Shown: piece after piece, positions 24,233 through 32,570 of the stretch
Layout: every line of letters begins with the position of its first letter
How positions within the stretch are numbered: the stretch's first letter is position 1
Assembly: GCA_965268275.1 (NCBI GenBank)
Contig: OZ254168.1
Location: forward strand, 806,001 to 870,000
Length of the DNA stretch: 64,000 bases
Direction: 5' to 3'
From: AAA044-D11 sp965268275
GTDB taxonomy: Bacteria > Actinomycetota > Actinomycetes > Nanopelagicales > Nanopelagicaceae
Made by a program: the position numbers and the translations under genes
The notes under the pieces: generated by a model
Told to the model about the DNA's origin: nothing
Databases searched by the model: none
Seen by the model: only the letters and a program-made list of their open reading frames with translations

Positions 24233-25831
24233 GTGATTGCCACTCAAAGCGTTGAACTCCGAGCTGGCGCAAGACTTTTAGTTAAAGATGTGGCTGTCCG
24301 TATCAACAGTGGTGACCGAATCGGCTTTGTTGGGCGAAATGGCGCCGGAAAATCCACTCTCGCAAAATGCCTCGCTGGTGAAACCCTGCCGGCTGGTGGC
24401 CAGATTACCCGGACCGGAACTATCGGATATTTGCCCCAGGATCCACGAACTGGTGATCAAGAAGAATCAGTTATAAATCGAATTTTATCTGCGCGCGGTC
24501 TAGACCAAATTGTTGTCCGGATGCGAAAAGCTGAAGAAGCAATGGCAACAGCTACACCCGAAGAATTAGAACTTGCCCTCGAACGTTATGCCCGCGTCGA
24601 TAGCGAATTTAATGCTGCTGGCGGCTATGGCGCATCAGCAGAAGCAGAATCAATTGCAACAAACCTTGGTTTACCAGAACGACTATTTGAAGAGCCCATC
24701 CAAGTTTTATCTGGTGGACAGCGTCGTCGCGTCGAACTTGCTCGGCTTTTATTTAGTGGCGCCGAAACCCTGCTGCTCGATGAGCCAACAAACCACTTAG
24801 ATGCCGAATCAATCAACTGGTTGCGCGACTACTTAACAAAGTATTCCGGTGGCCTTGTCGTTATTTCTCACGATGTTGCCCTAATTGAAACCGTTGTTAA
24901 TAAAGTTTTCTATATCGATGCCAACCGAAATGTTATCGATGTTTACAACATGGGCTGGAAGAAATATTTATTGCAACGCGAAGCTGATGAGCACCGTCGC
25001 AAGAAGGAACGCGCAAATGCCGAGAAGAAGGCTGAAATCTTGCAGAAGCAGGGCGAGAAAATGCGTGCCAAGGCTTCGAAGGCAACTGCTGCTCAAGGAA
25101 TGTTACGTCGCGCTGAATCCCTTATTTCTAATCTCGAAGATGTCCGCAAATCCGACAAAGTTGCAAAGCTTCGCTTCCCTACCCCAGCCCCTTGTGGCAA
25201 GACACCGCTTATGGCGACTGGCTTAAGTAAATCATATGGTTCGCTAGAAATCTTTACCGATGTCGATCTTGCAATTGATAGATCTTCTCGCGTTGTAATC
25301 CTTGGTTTAAATGGTGCCGGAAAGACAACGCTTTTAAGTATTTTGGGCGGAACCAACGAATCCGATACCGGTGAAATTCTGCCGGGACATGGTTTAAAGA
25401 TTGGTTACTACACCCAGGAACATGAATCGTTGGACTTCGAACGGACCGTTTTAGAGAACATGCTTTCTGCAGGTGACAAAATCAGCGAACAGCAAGCTCG
25501 ACAAACACTTGGCTCGTTCTTATTCTCTGGCGACGATGTTCAAAAGCCAGTTAAAGTTTTAAGTGGTGGCGAGCGAACCAGATTGGCTCTCGCAACTCTT
25601 GTAGTTGGATCTGCAAACGTTCTCTTACTCGATGAGCCGACAAACAACTTAGATCCGGCATCACGTGAAGAAATTCTTGCCGCACTTGGCGAATACCAAG
25701 GTGCTGTTGTTCTTGTAAGCCACGATGTCGGGGCCGTGCAAGCTCTCAAACCCGAGCGGGTTTTATTGTTGCCTGATGGTGATGAAGATTTATGGGGCAA
25801 TCAGTATCTAGAACTAATTGCCCTCGAATAA
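24233..25831 (+). CDS. ABC-F family ATPase (ribosome-associated type)
   Basis: A 532-residue soluble protein with two ABC domains and no membrane segments. First cassette: Walker A GRNGAGKST, signature LSGGQRRR, Walker B LLLDEPTNHLD. A basic linker of about 80 residues (READEHRRKKERANAEKKAE) follows. Second cassette: GLNGAGKTT, LSGGERTR, LLLDEPTNNLD. This ABC-F layout, with a short P-site-tRNA-interacting-like linker, suits translation factors of the EttA/Uup/resistance type, which act on the ribosome. GTG at 24233 (MIATQSVEL) is chosen because homology starts there; an in-frame ATG at 24131 would run into cbiM. Confidence 0.9.
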   Translation: MIATQSVELRAGARLLVKDVAVRINSGDRIGFVGRNGAGKSTLAKCLAGETLPAGGQITRTGTIGYLPQDPRTGDQEESVINRILSARGLDQIVVRMRKAEEAMATATPEELELALERYARVDSEFNAAGGYGASAEAESIATNLGLPERLFEEPIQVLSGGQRRRVELARLLFSGAETLLLDEPTNHLDAESINWLRDYLTKYSGGLVVISHDVALIETVVNKVFYIDANRNVIDVYNMGWKKYLLQREADEHRRKKERANAEKKAEILQKQGEKMRAKASKATAAQGMLRRAESLISNLEDVRKSDKVAKLRFPTPAPCGKTPLMATGLSKSYGSLEIFTDVDLAIDRSSRVVILGLNGAGKTTLLSILGGTNESDTGEILPGHGLKIGYYTQEHESLDFERTVLENMLSAGDKISEQQARQTLGSFLFSGDDVQKPVKVLSGGERTRLALATLVVGSANVLLLDEPTNNLDPASREEILAALGEYQGAVVLVSHDVGAVQALKPERVLLLPDGDEDLWGNQYLELIALE

Positions 25832-25847
25832 ATCTAACTTCTTAGCT

Positions 25848-27155
25848 TTAAGAACGAAGCGCGACCGCAAATGCGCGGAAATCTTCAACCAGTAAATCAA
25901 TTTCTTTCTGACCATGTGCCAGAGAAATCAACCACTGCTCATCAAGTCCCGGAGGCGTAATGATTCCGCGGTTCATTGACCAGAGCCATGAAAGTTCCGC
26001 AATCGCAAAGTCAGTTGCCTTGTAATCACGGTAATTACGAACTGGATCTTTCGACCAAGTAACGCAGCCCTTTACGCCGAAGCCAACTGTGTGTGCAGGG
26101 AGTTGGAATTCTTCGATGATGTCAGTGATGCGATCGAGTGCTTGTTTGTTTAGTGCTTCGGCTTTTGCAAGTGCTTCTTCAGTGCACAAACGATCCATTG
26201 CGCGAAGACCTGCCATTGCAAGCGGGTTACCGTTGAATGTTCCGAAGTGTGCCATTGCACCTGTTGTGATTGTGTCCATGATTTCTGACTTGCCACCAAA
26301 TGCGGCAAGTGGAAGTCCCCCACCGATTGATTTAGCAAGACAGATTAAATCTGGTTGAACACCAATGCGATGTGCTGCGCCTTGTGGACCAGCTGTTAGA
26401 CCAGTTTTAACTTCGTCAAAGATAAGGACGATGTTGTATTTGGTGCAGAGATCGCGGACAGCTGCAAGATAACCAGCATCCGGAAGAACGATCCCGAGAT
26501 TTTCGAGAACCGGCTCCAGGATAAAGCAGGCGATTGATTCGTGATCGCGAGCAAAAATCTTTTCAAGTGCAGGCAGGTTGTTGAACGGAACCACAAAAAC
26601 AACTCCGGCGTTTACGCCATGTCCAATTACAGGCTTTGGCTCTTCTGGGTTGCCAGCCAGATCTAGCGAAGGCTTGGCTGAAACTGTAAGTGGGTCATAG
26701 CTGCCGTGGTAACCGCCCTCCAACTTTACGATTGCAGATTTGCCAGTGAAAGCTTTTGCAGTGCGAACTGCATACATCGTGGCTTCAGTTCCAGAGTTTG
26801 CAAAGCGGACCTTCTCGATACCAAAGCGCTTGCACAAACGTTCTGCGCCATCGCGAGAGATTGGAGACGGGGTTACAAAGAGAGTTCCACCTTCAAGGGC
26901 TGTTTTGGTTTCCGCAATTACCTCTTCATTCAAGTGGCCGGCAAGCATTGCGCCGAAGCCCATTGATAGATCAAGTAGTTGGCGACCATCGACATCGGTC
27001 ATCCACGCACCCTTAGCTGAAACAATGCTAATTGGGTATGGATCCCAGTATTGGAAACTTGAAGTTACGCCAAGTGGCGAAGAGTCTTTTGCAATGGTGC
27101 TTTCAACACCTGAAGCGAAAGTTGATTTTGAAAATAACGCCCACTCAGCCGCCAT
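25848..27155 (-). CDS. Class III PLP aminotransferase (HemL-like; not clearly a true GSA aminomutase)
   Basis: A 435-residue fold-type-I PLP enzyme. The cofactor lysine is Lys275 in CLAKSIGGGLPLAAFGG, with FDEVKTGL supplying the PLP-ring Asp and RFANSGTEATMYAVR the phosphate site. It resembles glutamate-1-semialdehyde aminomutase, but the lysine motif differs from the usual GKIIGGGLPVGAYGG and no haem genes are nearby, so a separate amine or amino-acid substrate is likely. Coding-like sequence (NVVTPVSPEKIKEL) continues upstream of the ATG at 27155 as far as an in-frame TGA at 27231-27233; see findings. Divergent from a glutamine amidotransferase and convergent with the ABC-F gene. Confidence 0.85.
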   Translation of the reverse strand: MAAEWALFSKSTFASGVESTIAKDSSPLGVTSSFQYWDPYPISIVSAKGAWMTDVDGRQLLDLSMGFGAMLAGHLNEEVIAETKTALEGGTLFVTPSPISRDGAERLCKRFGIEKVRFANSGTEATMYAVRTAKAFTGKSAIVKLEGGYHGSYDPLTVSAKPSLDLAGNPEEPKPVIGHGVNAGVVFVVPFNNLPALEKIFARDHESIACFILEPVLENLGIVLPDAGYLAAVRDLCTKYNIVLIFDEVKTGLTAGPQGAAHRIGVQPDLICLAKSIGGGLPLAAFGGKSEIMDTITTGAMAHFGTFNGNPLAMAGLRAMDRLCTEEALAKAEALNKQALDRITDIIEEFQLPAHTVGFGVKGCVTWSKDPVRNYRDYKATDFAIAELSWLWSMNRGIITPPGLDEQWLISLAHGQKEIDLLVEDFRAFAVALRS

Positions 27156-27481
27156 AAGTTCTTTTATTTTTTCAGGCGAAACTGGAGTGACAACGTTTGG
27201 GGTCTTGCGGAAAGTCTGTGGTTCTAGAGTTCAGGTCATTTTGGAAAGAAGTACCTTTTGTTGGATGGCCCGCTAGCAATCAGCGAATCCCTTTTGGGTA
27301 CGAGCTCCTTTGTTTGTGAGAAAACTTGGTAGTTTTCTTATAAAGGCGAAGGTATCAGGGAAAGCCAGAAAACGCACTAATAGGCTGACTTCGTGCGTGT
27401 TCACCCCCCATATTTTGGACAATTTTTGAAGAATTTTCAAAATTTCTGACCTTTTCAAATCTTTTAGGACATTATTAGCCG
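27156..27481. other. Long intergenic region between the aminotransferase and the amidotransferase
   Basis: This 326-base gap holds three things. Up to 27230 it continues the aminotransferase frame without an ATG, GTG or TTG. A short hairpin AGAAAAC/GTTTTCT lies near 27318-27337. An operator-like inverted repeat TTTTGAA (27424-27430) / TTCAAAA (27436-27442) lies 40 bases before the amidotransferase start. The last bases (TTAGGACATTATTAGCCG) end directly at the ATG at 27482, with TATTAG or CATTAT as possible -10 elements, so that gene may be leaderless. I see no tRNA or recognisable riboswitch. Confidence 0.55.
27424..27442. promoter_or_regulatory. Operator-like inverted repeat upstream of the amidotransferase
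   Basis: TTTTGAA and TTCAAAA are perfect inverted 7-bp arms with a five-base centre (GAATT). The site is 40 bases before the ATG at 27482 and also faces the divergent aminotransferase, so one regulator could control both. The AT-rich composition of the region raises the chance of coincidence. Confidence 0.35.
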
Positions 27482-28207
27482 ATGACTACATTGGCCGCAA
27501 AAACAATTCTCGCGATTCAAAATGATGAGACCGATCCCCCACATTTAGTTGGACGTTGGTTAATGGAACTTGGTTTTGAAATAAAAATTTTGCGGGCATA
27601 CGCAGGAGAATTTGTTCCCCCTACAGTTCCGGAAAACATTGCTGGAGTTATCCCACTTGGCGGTCACATGGGCGCCCTAGATGATCACATCGCGCCCTGG
27701 CTTCCGAATGAACGGGCACTTTTGGCAGATGCAATTGCAAGAGAGATTCCGGTCTTTGCAATTTGCTTAGGAACTCAATTATTGGCAGAAGCAACCGGCG
27801 GTAAAGTTGCACGCGCAAAGATTGTTGAAATCGGTGCCAAAGAAATTTTTCCAAGTGCCGCTGCATCTACGGATTCAATTTTTAATTTTGCTGGTCCGCT
27901 GCCCGTTACACAATGGCATGAAGATGAAGTTTCGATTCTTCCACCTGGCGCGGTCACCCTGGCAAGTAGCCCGGCATGTGCGAATCAGATTTATCGGGTT
28001 GGAGAAAATTCATATGGTGTGCAATTCCATCCAGAAGCTGATTTGGCAATAGTTGCGAAGTGGGAAGAACACGCTGATCATGCTTTTCAGACATCCGGCG
28101 TAACTTCGGCACTTCCGGAATACCAGGCAAAGGTTGACGAAATTACCTCTACCTGGCGGCCATTTATTCAGGCTTGGGGAATGAAAGTTTTATCACACGT
28201 TAAATAA
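27482..28207 (+). CDS. Class I glutamine amidotransferase (stand-alone)
   Basis: A 241-residue GATase1-fold protein. The catalytic triad is readable: nucleophile Cys95 in FAICLGTQLLAEATGG, and His183/Glu185 in GVQFHPEAD. IPLGGHMGALDD near residue 57 is the oxyanion-side loop of the GuaA-like subgroup. No synthetase domain is attached, and none is adjacent, so it may hydrolyse a gamma-glutamyl compound or partner with a distant subunit. It is divergent from a class III aminotransferase and 70 bases ahead of a DHA2 transporter, which hints at a small amine or gamma-glutamyl module. Relatives are often called GMP-synthase-like, but that function is not supported here. Confidence 0.85.
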   Translation: MTTLAAKTILAIQNDETDPPHLVGRWLMELGFEIKILRAYAGEFVPPTVPENIAGVIPLGGHMGALDDHIAPWLPNERALLADAIAREIPVFAICLGTQLLAEATGGKVARAKIVEIGAKEIFPSAAASTDSIFNFAGPLPVTQWHEDEVSILPPGAVTLASSPACANQIYRVGENSYGVQFHPEADLAIVAKWEEHADHAFQTSGVTSALPEYQAKVDEITSTWRPFIQAWGMKVLSHVK

Positions 28208-28277
28208 ATGTTTGTGTAAGGAAACTCCACTCACTTAGGTGATAATTAAGCCTTATAAAAAATACAAGGAGATGAAA

Positions 28278-29750
28278 ATGGCTAAAGCGCGCGTTGAATT
28301 AGATGAAAACGGTTTAGATCCAAATAGATGGCGCGCCCTATTTGTTATTGCAATCGCATCCTTGATGGTTGTTCTAGACGCATCGATTGTGAATATTGCC
28401 CTGCCAAGCGCTCAGGCAGAATTAGGGATTTCAGATGCAAATCGGCAGTGGGTTGTTACTGCATACTCATTAGCTTTCGGAAGTTTGTTGCTACTTGGTG
28501 GCCGGATATCTGACTACGTTGGTCGAAAGAAGATCTTTATCGTTGGGCTAATCGGTTTTGCTGTGGCTTCGGGCCTTGGCGGAATCGCCACAAACCAAGA
28601 ATTACTCTTCGCTGCCCGCGCACTTCAAGGCGCATTTGGTGCGCTACTTGCACCTGCGGCTCTTGCGCTTATCAATGTAACTTTCACAATTCCTAAAGAG
28701 CGCGCACGCGCCTTCGGAGTTTATGGCGCAATCTCTGGTGGTGGCGCAGCTATCGGTTTAATCCTTGGTGGAGTCCTGACTGAATACGCAAACTGGCGTT
28801 GGTGCTTGGGTGTCAATGTTCCAATTGCACTTGTCGCAGTTCTTCTTGCTATCCCATTTATTCACGAATCAAAGGCAAAGGGCGATAACAAATATGACAT
28901 TCCAGGAGCAACAACCGTAACTCTAGGTCTGGTTGCACTTGTATATGGATTTAGTCAAGCAGCTACTGATGGCTGGTCAGACTTTTCTACCTATCGCTTC
29001 TTTATTGTTTCAGCAATCTTCCTTATCGCATTCTTCGTCATTGAAAAGAAAGTTCCAAATCCACTCCTTCCGCTGCGCGTCTTAACAGAACGAAACCGTG
29101 GTGGTTCTTATCTAGCCTCTCTCCTCGTGGGAACTGGACTTTTTGCAATGTTCTTGTTCCTAAGCATTTACCTGCAAAGCTTCTTAAACTATTCGTCACT
29201 TAGATCTGGTTTTGCATTCTTGCCATTCTCGGCTGGCGTAATTGTTTTTGCTGGTGTTGCCTCACAATTACTTCCAAAAATTGGACCAAAGCCACTAATG
29301 ACAACCGGTTTGGTAGCAGCATCGCTTGGGCTTCTTTTGCTTTCACGAATTACACCAACATCAACTTATGCTGCAGATATTTTGCCAGCGCTCTTGATTA
29401 TGTCTAGCGGCATGGCGCTCTTCTTTATCCCTAGCGCATCAACCGGATTGCATAATGCTGGAGAACACGATGCCGGCGTTGCTGGTGCTGTTCTAAATAC
29501 CAGTCAACAAATAGGTGGCTCACTCGGTGCCGCACTATTGAATACCGTAGCAATATCTTCTGCCTCGGCTTTCGCAAAAGCGAATACCGAGCTCGGCGAT
29601 AAAGTGCAGGTATTTGCCCAAGTCCATGGATTTAGTACGGCATTTAAATATGGTGCTGGCTTCTTATTCCTTGCTGCGATTGTCAGCTTCTTCTCGCTTA
29701 ACGTTGGCAAAGACTCACTTGTTGAAAGTGAATCTGGCCCAATTCATTAA
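28278..29750 (+). CDS. DHA2-family MFS transporter (EmrB/QacA-like, 14 TM)
   Basis: A 490-residue major facilitator protein with about fourteen hydrophobic helices. VVLDASIVNIALPSAQAELG in helix 1 is the classic EmrB/QacA opening; GGRISDYVGRKKIF is motif A between helices 2 and 3; GAISGGGAAIGLILGGVLTEY is motif C of antiporters. These point to proton-driven export of drugs or metabolites. AAGGAG at 28266-28271 sets the start at the ATG 28278; another in-frame ATG precedes it at 28272. Placement after the amidotransferase suggests it might export a related metabolite, which the sequence does not prove. Confidence 0.9.
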   Translation: MAKARVELDENGLDPNRWRALFVIAIASLMVVLDASIVNIALPSAQAELGISDANRQWVVTAYSLAFGSLLLLGGRISDYVGRKKIFIVGLIGFAVASGLGGIATNQELLFAARALQGAFGALLAPAALALINVTFTIPKERARAFGVYGAISGGGAAIGLILGGVLTEYANWRWCLGVNVPIALVAVLLAIPFIHESKAKGDNKYDIPGATTVTLGLVALVYGFSQAATDGWSDFSTYRFFIVSAIFLIAFFVIEKKVPNPLLPLRVLTERNRGGSYLASLLVGTGLFAMFLFLSIYLQSFLNYSSLRSGFAFLPFSAGVIVFAGVASQLLPKIGPKPLMTTGLVAASLGLLLLSRITPTSTYAADILPALLIMSSGMALFFIPSASTGLHNAGEHDAGVAGAVLNTSQQIGGSLGAALLNTVAISSASAFAKANTELGDKVQVFAQVHGFSTAFKYGAGFLFLAAIVSFFSLNVGKDSLVESESGPIH

Positions 29751-29760
29751 TTAATCTTAA

Positions 29761-30591
29761 TTAATCAAGGAAGAAATCAAGTAAGAAATCTGTAGTTCCT
29801 GGTTTAACTGAATATTTCTCTAGATCTGTGATGCCCTCTGATGCAAGAACTTCATCATCAACAAAGAAGTTTCCGGTGGTTGTTTTGGCATCGCGATTTA
29901 AAATTATGTAAGCAGTATCAGCAAGAATCTCTGGTTTGCGACAGAAATCGGTATCTACGCCCGGAATCATTTGCAGCGCTGCAGTATCAATTGCAGTACG
30001 TGGCCAGAGTGCATTTACCGCAATACCTTCACGCTTAAATTCTTCTGACATTCCGAGAACGCACATACTCATTCCATATTTAGACATTGTGTAAGCCACA
30101 TGGTTCTTAAACCACTTTGGGCTCATCGACAACGGTGGTGAGAGCGTAAGAATGTGAGGATTGCGTCCAGCCTTTGCACTCTCCCGAAGATATGGAATAG
30201 CAGCCTGTGAAGTTAAAAAAGTTCCTCGAACATTTACATCGAACATTAAATCAAAGCGCTTTGCAGGCGTCTTTTCGGTCGGAGTTAAGTTGATAGCACT
30301 CGCGTTGTTGATCAAGATATCTAGCCCACCGAATTGTGTTGCTGCCTTAGCAACAGCTGACTCAATTGCAGCTTCATCTCTAATATCGCATTGAATTGGT
30401 AGGGCAGTTCCTCCTGCGGCTTCAATCTCCTTAGCAGCCGAGAAAATTGTCCCTGGAAGTTTTGGATTTTCCTCTGCAGTCTTTGCCGCAATGGCAATGC
30501 TCGCTCCATCAGTTGCTGCCCGCAATGCAATAGCAAGCCCGATTCCTCGAGATCCCCCAGTGATAAAGATTCGCTTTCCGGCTAGTGACAT
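29761..30591 (-). CDS. SDR oxidoreductase (hydroxysteroid-dehydrogenase-like, HSDL2 type)
   Basis: A 276-residue classical short-chain dehydrogenase. NAD(P) motif GGSRGIG at about residues 12-18, NNAS in the middle, and the active-site pair in AYTMSKYG (Tyr-X3-Lys). The LPGTIFSAAKEIEAAGG segment and the C-terminal NFFVDDEVL with LEKYSV match the HSDL2-like subgroup, whose members are tied to lipid metabolism. It follows the enoyl-CoA hydratase by three bases on the same strand, so the two are cotranscribed and likely act on an acyl-CoA or similar substrate. ATG at 30591. Confidence 0.88.
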   Translation of the reverse strand: MSLAGKRIFITGGSRGIGLAIALRAATDGASIAIAAKTAEENPKLPGTIFSAAKEIEAAGGTALPIQCDIRDEAAIESAVAKAATQFGGLDILINNASAINLTPTEKTPAKRFDLMFDVNVRGTFLTSQAAIPYLRESAKAGRNPHILTLSPPLSMSPKWFKNHVAYTMSKYGMSMCVLGMSEEFKREGIAVNALWPRTAIDTAALQMIPGVDTDFCRKPEILADTAYIILNRDAKTTTGNFFVDDEVLASEGITDLEKYSVKPGTTDFLLDFFLD

Positions 30592-30594
30592 TTT

Positions 30595-31341
30595 CTACCC
30601 CTTTGATTTTTTCTCGAGAAATTTCATAAATGCAATCTGGGCTTCATCTGATTCCAGCGCGATTCTAAATAGTTCACTCTCGGCTTCCATAACCATTGCT
30701 ACTGCTTGATGATGTCCACTCTTTAGAAGTGCCTTGGTGTTTATAACCGAAGTTGGTGGTTGATTTGTAATAACTTCTGCAACTTCTAACGCCCTAGCAA
30801 GTGGATCCAAAACTATTTCATTCACTAATCGCATCTGGTGTGCTTCGGTCCCAGAGAAGTTGCGCCCAGTCAAAAATATTTCGGATGCGATTGCATGTCC
30901 GACAAGTCTTGGAAATAGTATGGAAGAGCCAGCTTCAGGAACTAGGCCAAGTGAAACAAAGGGCATTGAAAACTTTGCATCCGCAGTTGCATAAACCAAG
31001 TCACAATGCATCAACATCGTTGTGCCAATTCCTACTGCGTTACCGTGAACTGCTGCAATCAATGGTTTTGGAAAATCATGGAGCACTGCAAGAAATTGCA
31101 TGACTGGTGAATCGGGCCCGGTAGGCGGGGTATCCATAAAATCTAAAATGTCATTGCCGCCAGTGAAAGCACTTCCGGCTCCTGAAATCACAACCACTCT
31201 GATATCAAAATCGTCTTTTGCGGCGTTTAACGCCTTGGAAAGATCGGAATACATCGCTGGAGTGAGCGCATTCTTCTTCTCGGGGCGATCCAAAGTGAGA
31301 TGCAGAACTTGGCCCATTTTATTGCTTAAAATATTACCCAT
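30595..31341 (-). CDS. Enoyl-CoA hydratase/isomerase family protein
   Basis: A 248-residue crotonase-fold protein. LTLDRPEKKNALTPAMYSDL opens the fold, SGAGSAFTGGNDILDF holds the first oxyanion glycine, and AVHGNAVGIGTTMLMHCD the second. The two catalytic glutamates of true hydratases are not both evident: SLGLVPEAGSS carries one Glu, while the first position reads HGNAVGIGTT, so isomerase or another crotonase activity is possible. First gene of an operon with the SDR downstream. Divergent from the small LuxR protein across about 75 bases. Confidence 0.85.
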   Translation of the reverse strand: MGNILSNKMGQVLHLTLDRPEKKNALTPAMYSDLSKALNAAKDDFDIRVVVISGAGSAFTGGNDILDFMDTPPTGPDSPVMQFLAVLHDFPKPLIAAVHGNAVGIGTTMLMHCDLVYATADAKFSMPFVSLGLVPEAGSSILFPRLVGHAIASEIFLTGRNFSGTEAHQMRLVNEIVLDPLARALEVAEVITNQPPTSVINTKALLKSGHHQAVAMVMEAESELFRIALESDEAQIAFMKFLEKKSKG

Positions 31342-31416
31342 TGGGGCAGTTTATGGTGAACAATCAATATTTCAAAGGGTATTTCTAAAGTCGGAGAGGG
31401 CTTAGGTAATCCAATA

Positions 31417-31731
31417 ATGGACATCAAGATTATGTCTCGAGAATTAACGCCATTCGAGCATTTGGTTGCCAATCATCTCTGTGATGGTTTATCAAATGCA
31501 GCTATTGCTAGATCGACTTCTCATAGTGAAAAGGTTGTTGAGAATACAGTTTCCAGAATGGCAAGAGCATTCGGTATCAAGTCAGATGGCGACACTAATA
31601 TTCGCGTCCTGCTAGCTCTTGCCTATCGCACACACTTTGGCGATGGCTCGTTTGATAAATTGAATGTCGATTGCTCACATAGCAAAATTGGTGAAGATGG
31701 CATCAGATATTGCGATAAACACATAGATTAA
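31417..31731 (+). CDS. Small stand-alone LuxR-type HTH protein
   Basis: A 104-residue protein. Residues about 8-65 form a LuxR/GerE helix-turn-helix (LTPFEHLVANHLCDGLSN, then AIARSTSHSEKVVENTVSRM and a final ARAFGI helix). There is no receiver or ligand domain, and the tail ends with a Cys/His-containing stretch (VDCSHSKIG, RYCDKHID) that could bind metal or be redox-active. The recognition helix keeps the expected TVSRMARAFGI pattern. ATG at 31417, with an alternative at 31432. The regulator is divergent from the enoyl-CoA hydratase/SDR operon, a natural candidate target. Confidence 0.75.
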   Translation: MDIKIMSRELTPFEHLVANHLCDGLSNAAIARSTSHSEKVVENTVSRMARAFGIKSDGDTNIRVLLALAYRTHFGDGSFDKLNVDCSHSKIGEDGIRYCDKHID

Positions 31732-31754
31732 ATTATATAAGCCGATTTTTTTCT

Positions 31755-31795
31755 TAGGGCTAGCACTCGGATTTATTCATCAAGTGCTAGCCCTA
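31755..31795. repeat. Perfect 13-bp inverted repeat with 15-base loop
   Basis: TAGGGCTAGCACT (31755-31767) and AGTGCTAGCCCTA (31783-31795) are exact inverted copies, 24 bases after the small LuxR stop. Seven T lie 5' of it (31745-31751) but none follow, so it is not a standard terminator on the plus strand, and the reverse strand would be followed by A. A hairpin that stabilises the 3' end of the luxR message, or a protein-binding site, is possible. Confidence 0.7.
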
Positions 31796-31899
31796 GCTAT
31801 TTCGTGGATACAAAACTCATCGATGCTCCAAAATTGCACTGATGCGAAATCTCTCCAAATTTCACATCTAACTTTTCCGGAGAGCAGAAAGAGTTGAAA

Positions 31900-32481
31900 A
31901 TGAATAGAAAATCCTTCGACAAAATAGCAAGTGTAATCGGTCTTCTACTTGCAGGCTTCTTGATCGTCATTGGTGGCATCTTGCAATACGGCGGTAACTT
32001 TGCAACTGACCAAGTCGCTTTGCAATTGGAACCACAGGAAATAACAATTCCAGCCGAGAATGGCGATCCAAAAGTTACAGACGATGTCAAGAAATTCTTT
32101 GCTGACAATGGTGGCAAAGTTATGAAAACCGGAAAGCAAGCACAGATGTATGCAGATCATTACATCGGTTTTCATATGGCTGAAATGCCAACTTACGCCG
32201 CAGCATCTGGTGCCAATCGTGCCGCAGCTGGAGCGTTAGCAGCTGATCCAACAAATCCAGAACTACAGGCTGCTGCAAGGCAAGCATCGGGAACAGTTGA
32301 AACTGTGTTTAAGGGCGAAACTCTTCGCGGAATGTTGCTAAACGCTTATGCATTTGGAACCTTAGGTCAGATTGCAATGGTTGCCAGTTACGTTTCATTT
32401 GCTGGCGGTCTAATCTTCTTGATTCTTGCGCTACTTGGTTTCGCACATTTACGTAGAGCAGATACCGATTCAATAATCTAA
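31900..32481 (+). CDS. Actinobacterial two-helix membrane protein, function unknown
   Basis: A 193-residue protein with one helix near the N-terminus (residues about 10-32) and two hydrophobic stretches near the C-terminus (about 140-185), separated by an outside domain with TKGQAQMYADHYIGFHM-type sequence. It resembles a conserved actinobacterial family often mislabelled in databases as aromatic ring-opening dioxygenase LigA; no dioxygenase residues are apparent. Start at ATG 31900 has GAAAGAG (31887-31893) as Shine-Dalgarno; a TTG two codons earlier is less likely. A clear terminator follows. Confidence 0.75.
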   Translation: MNRKSFDKIASVIGLLLAGFLIVIGGILQYGGNFATDQVALQLEPQEITIPAENGDPKVTDDVKKFFADNGGKVMKTGKQAQMYADHYIGFHMAEMPTYAAASGANRAAAGALAADPTNPELQAAARQASGTVETVFKGETLRGMLLNAYAFGTLGQIAMVASYVSFAGGLIFLILALLGFAHLRRADTDSII

Positions 32482-32506
32482 ACCGAGACCTCATCTCTCC
32501 GTGAGG

Positions 32507-32541
32507 AAAGGCCCTGAACTCGAAAGAGAACGGGGCCTTTT
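32507..32541 (+). terminator. Intrinsic terminator
   Basis: AAAGGCCC (32507-32514) pairs with GGGCCTTT (32533-32540), with an 18-base loop and a short T-run. It lies 25 bases after the stop of the membrane protein and before the lysE-like gene, separating the two transcripts. Confidence 0.75.
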
Positions 32542-32570
32542 AGATTTCAAGATTAGGTAGGCTCCCGCTC

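Noticed and set aside
27231..27233. TGA read as a sense codon (recoding) in the aminotransferase
   Set aside because: TGA is used as a normal stop in this window (for example lipB at 17177-17179), so a changed genetic code is excluded; selenocysteine is unlikely with no SECIS-like hairpin in place.
26740..27276. Plus-strand frame of 178 residues opposite the aminotransferase
   Set aside because: Shadow of a strongly supported PLP enzyme; no motif, and its residue pattern follows the complementary codons.
31755..31795. Intrinsic terminator of the small LuxR gene
   Set aside because: No T-run follows on the plus strand, and the minus strand would have A, so it was kept as an unexplained inverted repeat.
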